A stretch of 64,000 nt of DNA from NCBI GenBank assembly GCA_030620095.1, contig JAUTXW010003812.1:434001-498000 (forward strand), given 5' to 3'. This DNA comes from Kuschelorhynchus macadamiae (lineage: Eukaryota > Arthropoda > Insecta > Coleoptera > Curculionidae). Numbering within the stretch: position 1 is the first letter of the stretch; the number at the start of each line of letters is the position of its first letter. The translations under genes were made by a program, and so were the position numbers. The notes under the pieces are model-generated. The model was not told where the DNA came from and ran no database searches. It worked only from the letters and a program-made list of their open reading frames with translations. Below are positions 1 through 13,230 of this stretch, one piece after another.

Positions 1-364
1 TTTTACGAAATGCTGGAAGTGGTCACTATTGACGACTTTGCAGTACCCTAGTAATAATAAACTCTAAAGTAGAGAGTGTATAACATAGAAAAAATGAGAC
101 ACAATTTCTAGTTGTTGTTGTTCAAATGAAGTTGTCAAAGATTTACCTCCCAACACAAAAATAAAAAAAAATTATTTCATAAAGAAAGAACTAAATTATA
201 ATATTTTAGTTGTATGTATAAATATGAAAATTGTCCAGTCTTGCACTTTTATCTTTCTTTCTAAGTCAATATGAAGTTGAAGTGACGTAAGCGAAATAGC
301 TGGTTGCCCTTCTCTATAAAACCAGGGATAATTACATCTTTTTCGCCCGTGTTAGTATGCCTTT

Positions 365-366
<2 letters not shown>

Positions 367-458
<92 letters not shown>
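367..458. repeat. (AT)n microsatellite, 46 units
   Basis: Uninterrupted alternating TA dinucleotides for 92 bp. Open frames across it encode only Ile-Tyr repeats and are artefacts. Confidence 0.98.
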
Positions 459-460
<2 letters not shown>

Positions 461-679
461 CTGAAGTAGAGGTGTACCTCAAACAATTGAACATTAGCAC
501 ATACATATAAGTAACCAAGGTAGCATCAACACTAGAGCTACCAATCATATGAAGCTTTTATTTTCTGGGACACAAGGATAGAAACCCTGTGTAGCCTTCT
601 AACACCATATAGAAGATACTAAAAATCGATAAAAATGCGCTCTCACACATCTTTATCAAAAGTTCTTGGCCGGAAAAGA

Positions 680-870
680 TATATGTATAATAGCAGAAAT
701 ATATAATTTCTGCAGGTGCAAAACGGCCTAAAAGAAGAATTGCTTTCGATTATGTCAGAGGTCCAGAAATCATGATCGCAGGAGGGTACCCTGTGACATA
801 ATCGAAAGCAATTCTTCTTTAGGCCGTTTTGCACCTGCAGAAATTATATATTTCTGCCATTATACATATA
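680..870. repeat. Long near-perfect hairpin, 78-bp arms
   Basis: The left arm (680-757) is the reverse complement of the right arm (794-870) with only a couple of mismatches and one single-base indel; the loop is 36 bp. The shared core includes GGTGCAAAACGGCC. The sequence CATATAGAAGATA occurs just before the left arm (near 606) and in the right flank (near 864), so a flanking direct repeat is possible. It could be a foldback MITE, or if transcribed a small-RNA precursor. No coding capacity is evident. Confidence 0.85.
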
Positions 871-1336
871 GAAGATAGTAAAGTTCAACTGGTAGCTAAA
901 ATCCATTGAGAGTGTGCGTTTTGAAAATTTCTAGATGAGCGCAATTTATTAATACCATTTTGCTTTAACCGTGTGGTAGGTGGCACTAATTTCTATTTTG
1001 TTATTCTTCAATATTGAACATTGAATATTGAATATTCTTAAAAGGACTTTGAAAGTATATGTTTAGGACAGTCATAATAAAAAAATTTCTTTTTCAAGTT
1101 TCAATTATGAAAATGTAGACCATATTGTATACAGGGTTTTTGATCATAAATGCACACCCTCAATAACGTTTGTTTTTTTATAGATATCAAAAAAGTTAAA
1201 AAGAAAATGTTTTCAAGTTGTACGACTTTTTTTATATGGTTTGAAGATGTACAGGGTGCTTGGTTTTTCGGAAATCAATATGCATTCTGGTTTCTTAAGT
1301 GTAATAACCTAGGTATTAAACGTCTATTAAATCGAT

Positions 1337-1563
1337 CTCTTCTTGCTGATTATAAATATACCAGGTTTCAAACCTTTATCTTTAAAGACAACAAAAACCC
1401 TTCCATAAGGAGCAACGTGTTACAGAGAGACGGAAAACATTCTTCGACATAGTGGAGTCAATGAGAACACATTGCTTCTTATGGCCAGTTTTTCTCAAAT
1501 TTCTCGGGTGTCTTTAAAGATAAAGCTATCAAACCTGGTATATTTATAATCAGTAAGAGGAGG
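1337..1563. mobile_element. Short inverted-repeat MITE, copy 1
   Basis: A block of about 227 bp whose ends are inverted copies. The left end reads TCTTCTTGCTGATTATAAAT and the right end is its near complement, running through TATTTATAATCAGTAAGAGG. TCTTTAAAGA-type sequence lies at the inner end of each arm (arms about 50 bp). Related copies lie at 56415-56655, 60048-60295 and partially at 54402-54530. It carries no ORF of its own, as expected for a non-autonomous DNA element. Confidence 0.75.
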
Positions 1564-1860
1564 CCAAATCACCTGGGTAGTTCAATGGTAAGAGTTGGTC
1601 TTCCTTCCGGAAGGCGTGAGTTCAAGACTCTGTTTAGCTTTTCCTAAAAAGTGCCTGATATATGGTCCGGTACCCACCCAAGACTTTTAGTTGTTGAGAT
1701 AATTAAATAACGACTTTGTTTGTAGACTTGGGGTCGGCTACGAACAGTAGCAAAGCTTCGTACTCAACACATACATTACACGACACAACTGCGTAGAAGG
1801 CAACGGGAAACCACTACGTAGAATACTTTCCTTAATATAATGATCTAGGTATAATGCACT
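1564..1860 (+). mobile_element. tRNA-derived SINE
   Basis: The 5' part (about 1571-1633) looks like a tRNA: an A-box-like GTAGTTCAATGG at 1577-1588, an anticodon-arm-like inverted pair around CTTCCTTCCGGAAGG, and a B-box-like GAGTTCAAGACTC at 1618-1630, spaced as in an internal pol III promoter. Downstream, GGCAACGGGAAACCACT (1799-1815) resembles the conserved body module of several insect tRNA-SINEs, by recollection of that class. The acceptor stem is not convincingly paired, so this is a SINE head rather than a working tRNA gene. It abuts the right end of MITE copy 1. Confidence 0.65.
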
Positions 1861-1869
1861 CAAGAAATC

Positions 1870-3770
1870 ATATATATTTTGATATAAGGTAGGGTTTAAT
1901 GCACTCACTAGCCATCGCTAACGCTCAAATACGGGTACGGCAGTTTAGGAAGGAAAAGAAGAAGAGGCTTATTTGATGAAGGCATATTATATACGATGTT
2001 GTTAAAAACACTCTGTATATCTGGAAACTATACCAAATAAATGAAGGGGTACATTTATAACCAAAAAGCCTGTACCAGATAATAGAATTGTATTAAAGTC
2101 TATAAGGATATTTTTTTACATTAAATAAGAGAAATCTCTAAGTCTAAATAAAGGTCACAGTTTTTATACTAATGAGAATTTTTTTCATTATCCACTCCTC
2201 AATAGAAAAAAGTAATATATTTTTTTTACGTTGGCAGCTACATTAAAAGCGGAAACCATATTTTCTTTCATTGGGCGTAACTCAACAGAATAGTTTGTAG
2301 ACATTTTACCTACATTTTTTAATTATTTCGCTCAATAATATATAAATAAATTATCCGCATTAGAATGTTTCCACGCAAATTCCATATAGAAAAGCGTCGT
2401 AAAAATAAATATTGTACAGTATTTTCTGGAACAGTAGGTGTGAAGCGTCTATAAATATTCTAATGTACCCTGACCTTTTAAAAACTCAATTAAGATATAG
2501 TCGATCCAATGTCCACAATAGTTTTGTTTTAAGGCCAAGTTTGTGCATATTAGTTCACTAGTATACAATAAAAGTATTACTGATAAAAATAATGTACTAA
2601 ATTTACTCATAGGTTCTAGATTTTGTTAAAAAGGTAAATAACTTAGAAACATTTAATTATTTACTAAAAACCACTGTTAGTGGGTACTTGTATGCCTAAA
2701 ATATCGCTCCGAACTATTTTTGCACTTTAACTGATATTTAAAAATATAATTAAACAACACGCGGCCGAAAAGGCTGTCTGATGAGATAACTTAATAATAC
2801 AATATTTTATACTTAATATGAATAGATTTATTCTATATTAAAAAACAAAATATAAACGTAATTTCTAAAGATACTATAATTCACCAGTCTTTTTTTCCTT
2901 GAACATTTTGGAGAGCGCTGTTAAATGATTTTTGCAATAATGTTTTGTTTTCTTTTAATAAGAATTTGTTCGTTTTAAGTAGGTATTTAGTTACTTTATA
3001 ACCTTTCAATCGTAATTGGTTTTGTAAATGTTTGTATTATATTATAGTCTAACTTGTTTTGTTTTAATTTGAAAAAATATATTTTATATCGTTACACTAT
3101 ATATTTCTTACAGTTTTTTCAATATTTTATTCCTTTAGAGATTAAAATTTGAAAGAAGTAAAGCGTTTTAAAAGTAAAATCCAAAAATCGCCAGTTGTCA
3201 GATTAACACTTTTTGGTTATTTTACGTAGCTTAAAGCCGTAAATCCAAGCTTTATTATGATTTTAGCTTTTGGGAAAAGTAAAAATTTTCCTGTTTTACA
3301 AAAAAACCTCATTGCGATACTAACTACTCATGTTGTCTATTCTCAGTTCAGGACAACGGTAGTTTACTTCCCTATATAATATAGAACACTTTATCATATT
3401 TAAATTTGTTTTTTTACTATTTTTATTAATTAGCCATTATCTAAAAAAATAAAAACCCTGAATCACTGAATATATGTCTAAATAATTATTATTATAAACA
3501 TTCGACGTTTATTATGGTGCTCTCGAACGGTATCAAACGGATTTTCTCTAATAAAATTTTGTTTTATTTAATGCGTCCTTCGGCAAAGTCTCCTCAGTCG
3601 GGCAAAGTAACACCGGTTTACGGTACTTAAAACTAAACGGGGGAGTTTTCAATATACACGCAAAATTTTTGGGGCTCTCGTAATATGTTTAACATACGAA
3701 GTGTTTAATGCGAATTTCATTTGTACTGGGCGGATAAGTAATAAAGCGTGCTATACAAGGGCAGAAGGTA
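1870..3770. other. No gene seen; AT-rich intergenic DNA
   Basis: Stop codons are dense in all frames and no domain is recognisable. Only homopolymer runs and short ACAGGGT/CACCCTG-like scraps, common in this genome's MITE ends, are visible. Confidence 0.6.
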
Positions 3771-3989
3771 TTTATAGGGCATTTAATTCTTTAGATTGAT
3801 GGCCGTAATTTTTCCCTAATAAAACATTTAACTGTTTAAGATATCGATTTAAAAATTTTGGGTAATAAATAGACGATATTTGGTTTTCGCAGCTGCGAAT
3901 TTTTCTTTTTTTTTTTACTGGAACTTTTGGAGTATCGGGGGTTTTCGATAATAGGTAAGATATTAGAATTTTAATTGTTTTTTTTTTAT

Positions 3990-4390
3990 ATGATTGGCAC
4001 AGTTTTTTACCGCCTGTCAAAAAAATTGTTTTTTCCCCGTAACTATTGACTAAAATTTACTGTTTTCAAACTCTCCATTTTACAATTTTCAAATCCACAT
4101 AACTTCAATTGACAAAATTTATTTAAAAAAAATATTTTGACCATTGTCAAAAAATAATTTAGCTCCTTCCTGAGTTATATATGATAAACTATATATTGTA
4201 TTTGCCATGTAAGTAGGTACTGAAACTTGCTCATCTAGCAGGTCTCAATAGTATAAAAACCCATATAGTGGGATAAGCTTATAAATAAATCATAGCCATA
4301 TAGCTATAGTCTGCAGAAAATCTAAAAAATAACAAAAAGTGGAAAAAACACCACAACCTGACATAGTTTGTTATAAACTCTTCACTCGAC
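3990..4390. repeat. Minisatellite-bearing repeat, short copy
   Basis: Two degenerate units of a ~110-bp repeat (motifs TTGTTTTTCCCCGTAAC and ATTTTGACCATTGTCAAAAA) are followed by a tail (about 4160-4390) containing GTACTGAAACTTGCTC, ATAAATCATAGCC and CCACAACCTGACATAG. A recognisably similar tail follows the array at 12285-12960, so array and tail travel together as one repeat family. Confidence 0.65.
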
Positions 4391-5879
4391 GTAAACTCTC
4401 GACCTTGTCAGGATTCAAGAAGTCTGTTGTAGAGTCAAACTGGACTTTTAGTACATTTTTACCTATCGGAAACGCTTTCAGATATACTTTTGTAATTAGA
4501 TACGTGTCTAGAGCATACTTGGAGCTAAACGAATCTTTGTATCATTTTTGGTTTTTTCGTCTACGAATGGAAAAAAAACATGTTTTTTTTTTAATTTCCC
4601 ATAAAACACGATAACTGGTAAAAAAATTAAGAAATATCGATTTGACGTTTTTAGGGAACGTTCCTTTTTACGGTTTCATGAAGCTTTTGAAAAATGGACA
4701 CGATCACAGGTTTGGGAAGTATTTTTTTAATTTTAGACTTCAAAACAAGCGAAAAAAAAGGGGTAACTTTGGCACACACATTTTAGCGTTTCTTGTTTTC
4801 AGAACAGTGCTTTTGAAAGGGGAAAGTTCACTAAGCCCAAAAGTACCTCTGAAGATCTAAAAAACACATCCAGAAAATTACGCTCTGGTTTATATAGGGC
4901 GAGCCATTTAAACTTAGTAAATATACCGAGTAAATGCCTATGTTTTCTTTGAGAGATTCGTACCACATTCAGCCCGATTAGTGAAAAGGCTGATTTTTTA
5001 GACATGTTTAAACTGTTATATGCACAGGTTGGCTTTTAGTCCTTGTAGGAGGGTATCGGTCTAAATTCTTCTTTTCAGTTTTGAAAGATCTTAAGAAAAT
5101 TCGCTGTCGTTTCCTATATTATGCTGAATGCCGATATTTCCTGGCAGTGCAGTGCTGAATTTTAAGTGGACACTGGCCTGAAAATGAATCGCTATAAATA
5201 CAGATGCGTTTTATCTTAGCTAGTCTAGAGATACCAGGACATGTGGCTTGCCGACTTTTAATATCCCGTACGGGTATTTATACAGACAGGTAGATAATTT
5301 TGAGGGTTCATAATAGAACTTAGGGATTTTATTTATATTGGGCGCATAAGTAGTAATAAAGCATATATTATGTCACACAGAGATAGTACAAAGAGTATTG
5401 AAATTGCAAAATTTTTCGAAAAATCTAAGTTTTTAGGTTACGACAAACATATTTTTGATAAAAATGTCTGTACGGATGTGTGTTTGTAAACAAAGTTTGG
5501 ACCAACAATAAATTGAGAAAGACCAAACCGATTCGTTTCAAATTTAGACCAAAAATATACTAGGTCAGTGTTTCAAGGAACTTGTTTTGAGTGTTATCTT
5601 CGTTTTTTATAGGGCTATAAAAGCATACAAAATTCATATTTTCAGAACGCAAAACCAATAATAGTCGGATTGAAAAAAACTAGTTGGGCTAAATGTTCTA
5701 AGTTTGAAAAATAGTGGAAATCATTGGCGTATAAACTTATTTTTTTTTTCAATTATATATATTTAAAATAAAATTGAGGTAATATTTAAAAAAACAGCAA
5801 AACACGTCAGATTTATTTAAATTTTTGTATACACATAATTGTTGTCTATTATACAGAGTTGCCAAAAAGACGAGGCAAC
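4391..5879. other. No gene seen; AT-rich DNA
   Basis: Small ORFs of 60-90 codons are scattered here, Phe/Lys-rich and without recognisable motifs; they look like chance frames. Confidence 0.55.
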
Positions 5880-6840
5880 CCCCTGAAAAAGAAAATAATC
5901 AAAAAACAGGTTTCACTATTTCAAGAGATTGACGAACTTTTAATAGCTTTATTTATTAAAAAAATATTTTAAGGAAATTTTTTCCCTGTAACTTTTAAAA
6001 TGTTTAAAATTTTTGAATAGGGTTTGTTACATTTCTATGTACTTTTAGCTTCGTAATTTATTTGAACCGTTGCCAAAAAATTGTTCCTTTTCCGTAACTC
6101 CTAAACTACCTAAAATTTTTAAATACGGTTTTCCCAGTTCCTTGCAACTTTTAATTTATTAAAAAATATATTTTGACAGTTGTCATTAAAAATTGTTTTT
6201 CCCCATAACTTTTGAACTGCTTAAAATATTTGAATAAGGTTTTTACGGTTCCATCTAACTTATAAAGCGGAATTTATCTAAAAAAATGTTTCACCATCTG
6301 TCAAAAAAGTGTCTTTCCCCCGAAAATTAAAAACCAAGTAGTTTTTTTAATAGAGCACTTACAGTATCATGCAACTTTTAGTGGCGTAATTTATTAAAAA
6401 AAATATTTAGAGTTGTCAAAAATATTTTTCTTTCCAATAACTTTAGAACTGTTTAAAAATTCTAAAATATAATTTGAAAGTTTCATGTAGCATAATTTAA
6501 TAAAAAATTATTTTGACAACTGTTAAAAACATTGTTTTATCCCTGTAACTTTTCAACTGCAGAAGATTTTTAAATACGGTCTTTATGGTTCAATGTAATT
6601 TTTATTGCCGTAGTATATTACATTTTTTTGACTGTCAATAAAAATTTCTCATAATTTCTGAACTGCCTTAAAGTTTTAAATACGAGTTTCATAGTTCAAG
6701 GCAGTTTTAATGAGGTTAGTAGATTTAAGAAACAAATTTTAAATCTGTAAAAAATTGCTTTTCCACATAATTTCTGAATTGCTTAAAATTTTTAGGTACG
6801 GTTTTGACAGTTCTATGTAACTTTTAATGACATAATAATA
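5880..6840. repeat. Degenerate ~110-bp minisatellite, 8-9 units
   Basis: The motif TTTTTCCCCATAACTTTTGA and variants recur near 5980, 6084, 6190, 6310, 6424, 6530, 6645 and 6750. Each is followed by CTGCTTAAAATTTTTAAATA-type sequence, a GGTTTT...GGTTCCATGTAAC-type segment and a TTTGACAG..CTGTCAAA mini-palindrome. Units are strongly diverged. Related arrays lie at 3990-4160 and 12285-12960. Confidence 0.75.
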
Positions 6841-9114
6841 AGTAAAAGTAAATGTAATGTTCGCTTACAAACTTTGCGAGATATTGATTTCTCTTCCCTA
6901 TCTAACACATTGTCTCTTATGGGAAAATCCTTAATATGCTGTGAAATTTTTGGGGGGTTGTTTTTCATAAAAAAATTAAACGAAAAAAAAAATGAATTTT
7001 TTTACAGATTTAAAAAACACTGAAAAACAAAAAAGTTAGACAGAAGATAGAAAGCGTTCGCAGATTCTATATAGTTTGTATCAAAATTATCTAAAACTTT
7101 TCTAATCGAATCATAAAAATCAATAAAATTTCATATTATTACGTTTAATAGGGGATTACCAAAACTTGCCTCTTTTCACCTAAAAATAGTTTTTTTTTAT
7201 CGTGCATTAAAATTAACTGTATGGAATATTTCGAACATTCATTTAAAATTCTATTATAAGTTAACTGAAAATCTGAAACTATATAAATACATTTTAAACT
7301 AGGAACACACAGAATGCAATGTTTTACAAATTGCACTGTGAAATAATATATCCGTGTAAGTCTAAATATACAATAAAAGCTCTTTCTAGATTTTCTAAAA
7401 ATAACTTCATGTAACTTATAAAGTACACGTTATTCAATAATGTTGTCGTTAACAACTGATATTCACCTACAGGATTAAATTTTATCCGCTCTAAATTATT
7501 ATCTGTATTATATTTGTTTTTATTTAAAAATGCATGCATGCCACAAAAGAATATTCACCGCTGTTCCTTCATAAAGGTCAATTTTAAAAAAATTAAATAT
7601 TACCTTTAATACTAATCTATAATGTGATGTTACTGAAGCCATTGTTAAAGTACCATCGTTGAAATATTTGTAGTAAAAAAGCGATAAAGTTGTCGATTAA
7701 TTATCAACGACCTTAAGGGAGAAGAAAGCATAATTTTCCATGGCTGACAAAATAATTTTCTATTAAAAAAACATAGATTGTACGTGCATTTGACAGTTTT
7801 GATCGATCAAATTGTTCGATGCAATATCCGAATTTTAAAAAGTAGAGTATAGAATTTAATTATCGTCGAGTGGTAAAATCTGATAAAATTCATTGAACTA
7901 ATTCCAAGAGTAATCTCAGGATTGGGTCGAAAATCGTATTATTTTGAGAGGAAGACTCGGCTATGGAAATACAAGAGGATAACCGGAATTTGTGGCTAAA
8001 CTTGGTGGATAAGGAAAAAGAAAATAATTTAAAACAAAAAAATATATTCCATGTAAAAAAAAACTCAAGTTCCGAAAGAAGTTGTAAAAGAAAATAGTTC
8101 TACAAACTTTGAGAAAAAATTAAATCCGATTAAAGTTATTGATATCATGACATTATATACATGCCTAATAAAATAAAAAACATTTTCGTTTTTTGGGAGT
8201 ATAAAATCATTTTACTGAGTTTGGATACATTTTTAACTTTTTTTTTAATACAAAGTAAATTACTAGGCCTAATGTGACCCAGTTCTATTTCTACTTTTTA
8301 AATTTTATGCTAAAAGTACCATTATTAAGTCAACAAGATAATAATTATAAAAGTAAATTGGTCTTAAAAATACTATACCAGAATAATAAACGATAACCTT
8401 GCGTGTAAAGAAATTTTCACTGAATAAGAGAATAATGCCACTAAAAGACCTTTATTGATTAAATGTATTTTTCACCTTATTGATAAAAAGAGATTTATCA
8501 AATTTTAAGTTATTGCGTTTCGGACGACAAAAATAATTGTCTCTTGATCGTGAAATGTGGTACATCAATGTAATACGAAATATTTTAAAATATTTATCCA
8601 GATGGTAATATAAACTAAGATTTATTTATTTTATAAGGTATTTTTTTCTTTTCTTTAGAGAGGTTATAAAAAAGAGTAATATAGGAACGGGGCTTTACTT
8701 CTATTTGGTATCATTTTTTGCGCGCAGTTAAGATTGGATGGAAAACGGTTATATTTTTTCGTTTTTTTATGTGGATTCTAAAAATCTAGTAAAATATAGA
8801 TCATTACATCCAAAATAAGAAAAAAAATTATAGTTTTGTTATATATCTTTTTTATTTGATGTTCAATTTTATTGACAAATCTCAATTCTTCATAAAAATC
8901 ACAGTTACTTATTTAACATTCTTTTCTATATCTAATAACAATGCAGATATAAAGCATTTTACATTCCTTGTACATATATAAAAAATACATAGGGATGAAT
9001 TGATTACTCCTTTTCTGAAGCCAGTTAAAAATCACGATGACATTATTAGAACTGGGAAACTGGTTAAAAATAGTCTTCTACAGAATTAATAGTTTCACTT
9101 TTTCTTTATACATG
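6841..9114. other. No gene seen; AT-rich DNA
   Basis: Very AT-rich, with no ORF over 75 codons and no domain or repeat that I can assign. Confidence 0.55.
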
Positions 9115-9655
9115 TTAAGGCCGGTATTCACTTAGCGAATTCGAACGAACTAGCAACATCGCACGCATATGGATAAATATACGTACGTTTGTTTCAATAA
9201 TGGTTTTAAAGTGTTCGTTTAGCGAACATATATATGGGGTGTGCTTAGATTTGTTCCCAATTTTCAGCATGTAACGCTTTTTTGCTTAGAAGTACCGTTA
9301 ATCGAGCGATCGTATTCGCAAGCAAAGGCACGCATTCGTCGTCTCTATTGTTGACATCCACGTTAAAGCCCGGTAATGACTAGTTGGTTACATTCGTCGG
9401 TTTGATTCGCTCATCCGATTAACCAATTCACATGAATGAACGAATTTGACGAATATTTTATCCACACTACTCATCAATTTTTATTTAATACGTTCGCATG
9501 AATTTCATGCGTTTCAATGCTTGGACAAAAGTGAAAGTTTACTTGATTATCCTTCCAAATGGACGAATCAACGAATAGTGAGTAGCCGGATTAAGCATTT
9601 TTCACCGAGCGGTCATATTCATTCGCTAAATGAGGGCGCGGCTTTAGAGAAGGCA
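9115..9655. mobile_element. Possible MITE with TTAGCGAAT ends
   Basis: The left end (TTAAGGCCGGTATTCACTTA, then GCGAAT) and the right end, read in reverse complement (TAAAGCCGCGCCCTCATTTA, then GCGAAT), form imperfect terminal inverted repeats of about 28 bp. The left flank is TTAA and the right TTTA, so a piggyBac-type TTAA target is conceivable but not clean. A third related motif, TTAAAGCCCGGTAATGAC, lies inside near 9363. The interior is rich in CGAA/TTCG motifs and the 106-codon frame here is not recognisable. Confidence 0.45.
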
Positions 9656-9779
9656 GATTTGCAAAGAATAGTTTTTATGGGTTCTACTTTTTTTACTGCT
9701 TTTACTTTCCAAAATCGTATTCTTAACTTATACCTATTGTTTTTTAGACCCACCATTTATTTTTAATGTAAAGGATTAT

Positions 9780-12284
9780 AGTAGGAAGAGGGCAGGCAAA
9801 TAAAACTACTATTATATTTTCGATCCCAACGTTTTGTAGTTAACTACCACTTACTCAAGAGCCTATAGAACATTACACTCGGTCTTACTAGAATAAACCT
9901 AAACAAAAATTCTAAACAACCCTATTTAAAAATAATGACGAACATTATTAATTGAAAACAGATTAACACAAAAATAAACACAATGTTTTACTTACCAACT
10001 CCTCACGTGGTCTGGATACTGTCATATGTAGAAACGCAAAAGCAAAGTTAGGTCTGACTTTGACATTGTCTCACTTAAAATCACTTTAAAATATAAGAAA
10101 TAAAATGATTTTATTCATTTGACAGTGACAAGCAAAATACAATCATAATTAGCTATAAAAAACAATGGCTATAACATCGTTAAAGTGATACGATTGTTAG
10201 ATTGCCAACTAATATTTCTTAAATTTTAATAAACATAACTTTTTATTTGCGTTAAAGAAGATTATAAAGACATTGTGAAATAAAATATTATACGATGTGC
10301 TTAAGATGTTATTGTTATTAGAGTAGTCGTTTATATTCCAAAACAACTTGTACTGTAACAAGTCACTTATATTCTATATTATTGTAAACGTAGGTATTAA
10401 ACATTTTTATTGAGAAATTATTTATCTGATTTGGGATAAATGGAAAACATACAGCTTTGAAATGTATTGTCACGGAATACTGCTGTCTTTTGTCTATTAG
10501 AATTACTAAACGATACCCGCCATGGGGATAATGTATCATCCCCATCACTGCTAACCAGCTCAGCGACATAAGAATCCATTATTATCGCGTGTCGAGTGTT
10601 ATATTGTCCGTGTCTGTTTTCAAAATTTCCGTATTCGTGGTCGTCGTGGTGCCTTTCAGTTGTTATATTTCGGAGACAGTTTTAGATAATTTTTTGAAAT
10701 TTGGTACGTTTTTTATGAATATAATTTGTTTATTAATAAAAAAAGATTTTTTTTTTATTTCTTTAGAGTGCCGTATGGTACACGATAACTGTCGAAAAAA
10801 TTGTAATGTTTATATTAAATTTTTAGACAACGGTCCTTTTTGCGTTATTACGGTTCCTGTTGAAAATGGGCGAGAAGTTTACGAAATATTCTTTTTTGGT
10901 TAATGAACGCCCCCTAGTAACCAAACGGTTCGAACTTTTGACAAAAGTGGGTTCTGAAAGAGTATAGACAGGAGAAAAAATCCTATAGATCTTTCTCTTC
11001 AAAGAAGTGTAAGCAAATTATGATTATCGGGTTTCTTTTGCTGTCGTTTGGTAAGAATTAGTTTTATTGAAAATAAAACTAATGAGAAGGTAGAAAGGGA
11101 CAAAACTGCGTTTCAAGATTGGCACTAAATATTTGACGAGAAAAACTACTATTTATAAAATTTTTTTTTTCGTTCGATCATTTTGAGCGGCACAGACCTA
11201 TATTAAATTTTATTATAATTTAGCCTTACCTCTTGCCGTTCTTGGGATATTTTTCCGAAAACTACATCTACGCCTCCAGTTCCTGCCAAAAAAACGATAC
11301 TGTTGGATATAACTAAAAAAGTTACAATTTTTTAATATTTGATACGATTTTCTTATTTTGAACGTGAATATAAAAGATGCTAATTAGATTTTTAACAAAC
11401 ACAAAATAGATCTATAAATCTCAATCTATTTTCTACAACTTTCTGATTCACTATTTGATTTCAAAATGTGCCGAAATGCCAGAAAATCTAAATTCCAAAC
11501 AAGAATACTCGATTTTTAAGGGATAGCGACACATAAATATCGTGTGTTTTAAAAGACTTTGGAGGGGTAGGACTTTACTGTAACATGCTATTTTGACAAG
11601 GCAAACTTTTTAACACATGGATCCAAAAATTAGTGAATATTTCCTCAAACACAGAAAATTAATATTTACTGTAAGTAGAATAAATTAGGTACACCCGGTA
11701 TAGACTTTATAAGATTCTAACATATATTTCTTTCTCTGATTTGTTTACCAAATGAACATAATTATAATAGAAATAATAAAAACAAGTAAAGCTGGATTTA
11801 TAAACTTAAGCTTGCCGTTGCTGTTGACGCTGCGAGCTGATATTACCGTTCTGAAGTTACATACACCCATTATATGGTTTGAAGCTATATAGGTATTTTA
11901 ATTATCCGGTATGACTACCTGTTCCAACATATTTGTTATACGCTCTGTAAAAGTACTTCGGCCTGGAGGAGTTTTTTTGTTTGCTTTTTCATATAACGGA
12001 TTACTGGGCCATATAGAGGAAGTATTGTAATATCGAATTTTTCCAAAAATATAAGAGAATATATTTTTGGAAATACATTAGGTATGATATATCTATCTAT
12101 TTTATTTTTATTTCTCTGCTGGAACCTTTGAAGGGCTTTTAGTATCGATCTGGGGCTTTTCTTAATACATAAAATATTATAATTTAAACAAAATGAATAA
12201 TCTGTTATAATTGGTTCTAGTGTAAGTTTCTAACGGGATTCACTATGTGATGTAATTTTGATAGTGGTTTAAAAATATTCATAC
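9780..12284. other. No gene recognised
   Basis: Contains a 104-codon frame at 10589-10903 (Phe/Val-rich, no motif) and AT-rich spacer. No transposase, reverse transcriptase or host domain was recognised. Confidence 0.5.
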
Positions 12285-13190
12285 TGTGCTGTAAAAAATT
12301 GATTTTCCCCATCAATTCTGGGCTGTTTAAAATTTTTAAATACGGTTTTCACGGATGTATGTGTAACTTTTAATGCGATAATGTTTTAATATTTTGACAG
12401 CTGTCAAAAAAATTGATTTTTCTCCCTGACTTTTGAGTGATTAAAAATTTTAAATAGGGTTTTAATGTACCTTTCAAAAACTTAATTTATTTATAAAAAA
12501 TGGGTTGACGTGTCAAAAAAACTTTTTTTTTCGTGGCGTAATTTACATAAAAAAATAATTTGACATCTGTACACAAACTGTTATTTTGCCATAATTTGTG
12601 GATGGTTTGAAATGTTTAAATATTATTATATAATTTTTATTGCCGTAATTTATTATAATATTTTTTTGACATCTGTTAAATAAATGTTTTTCCCCATAAT
12701 TTCTGAACTGCTTTACTTTTTGAAATACGACTTTTGTAGTTCAAGATAGGCTTTTTGAGGTAATTTAACTTGAGAAGTTTTGAAATTTGTCAAAAAATGG
12801 TTTATCCCCACATGTAACTTTTAATGGCGTAATTTATTTTAGAAAAATATTTTGGCAGCTGTCAAATTTTTGAAATTAAATTTTTTGAATGAGATTTTTA
12901 TGGTAAATATAACGAATTTCGAAAAAAAATATTTTGACAGCTATCAAAAAAAATTCCTCAAGTACAATGTGCATATCGTATTCGGCATATAAGTAAGCAC
13001 TGAAACTTGCTACTATAAGAACCCTCAATAATATAAAAACCATATAAAGTGAGATAATAAGTGGCGAGTGTTATTTAAATCATAGCCGTACGGTTATGGC
13101 CTACAAAAATAGAAAAAATAATTTAAGAAAGGTGGACAAAACTTCACAACCTGGCATATAGCCTGTTATTCTTGTCGATATACTTTGTTT
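12285..13190. repeat. Minisatellite-bearing repeat, long copy
   Basis: About six units of the same ~110-bp repeat as at 5880-6840 (TTTTTCCCC / TTTGACAGCTGTCAAAAA) occupy 12285-12960. The tail (12960-13190) contains GCACTGAAACTTGCTAC, AAATCATAGCC and CACAACCTGGCATATAG, colinear with the tail at 4160-4390. It ends about 40 bp from the YR fragment at 13231. Confidence 0.7.
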
Positions 13191-13230
13191 AAGAACAGCT
13201 GTTTTTCTTTTATGAACATTGGACTTCCAT

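Noticed and set aside
304..548. Ile-Tyr repeat ORFs on both strands
   Set aside because: They are translations of an (AT)n microsatellite.
1571..1633. Functional tRNA gene
   Set aside because: A and B boxes are recognisable but the acceptor stem is not paired and a SINE-like body follows, so a tRNA-derived SINE fits better.
10589..10903. 104-codon ORF
   Set aside because: Homopolymer-rich sequence (GTGGTCGTC, T-runs) and no family resemblance; probably chance.
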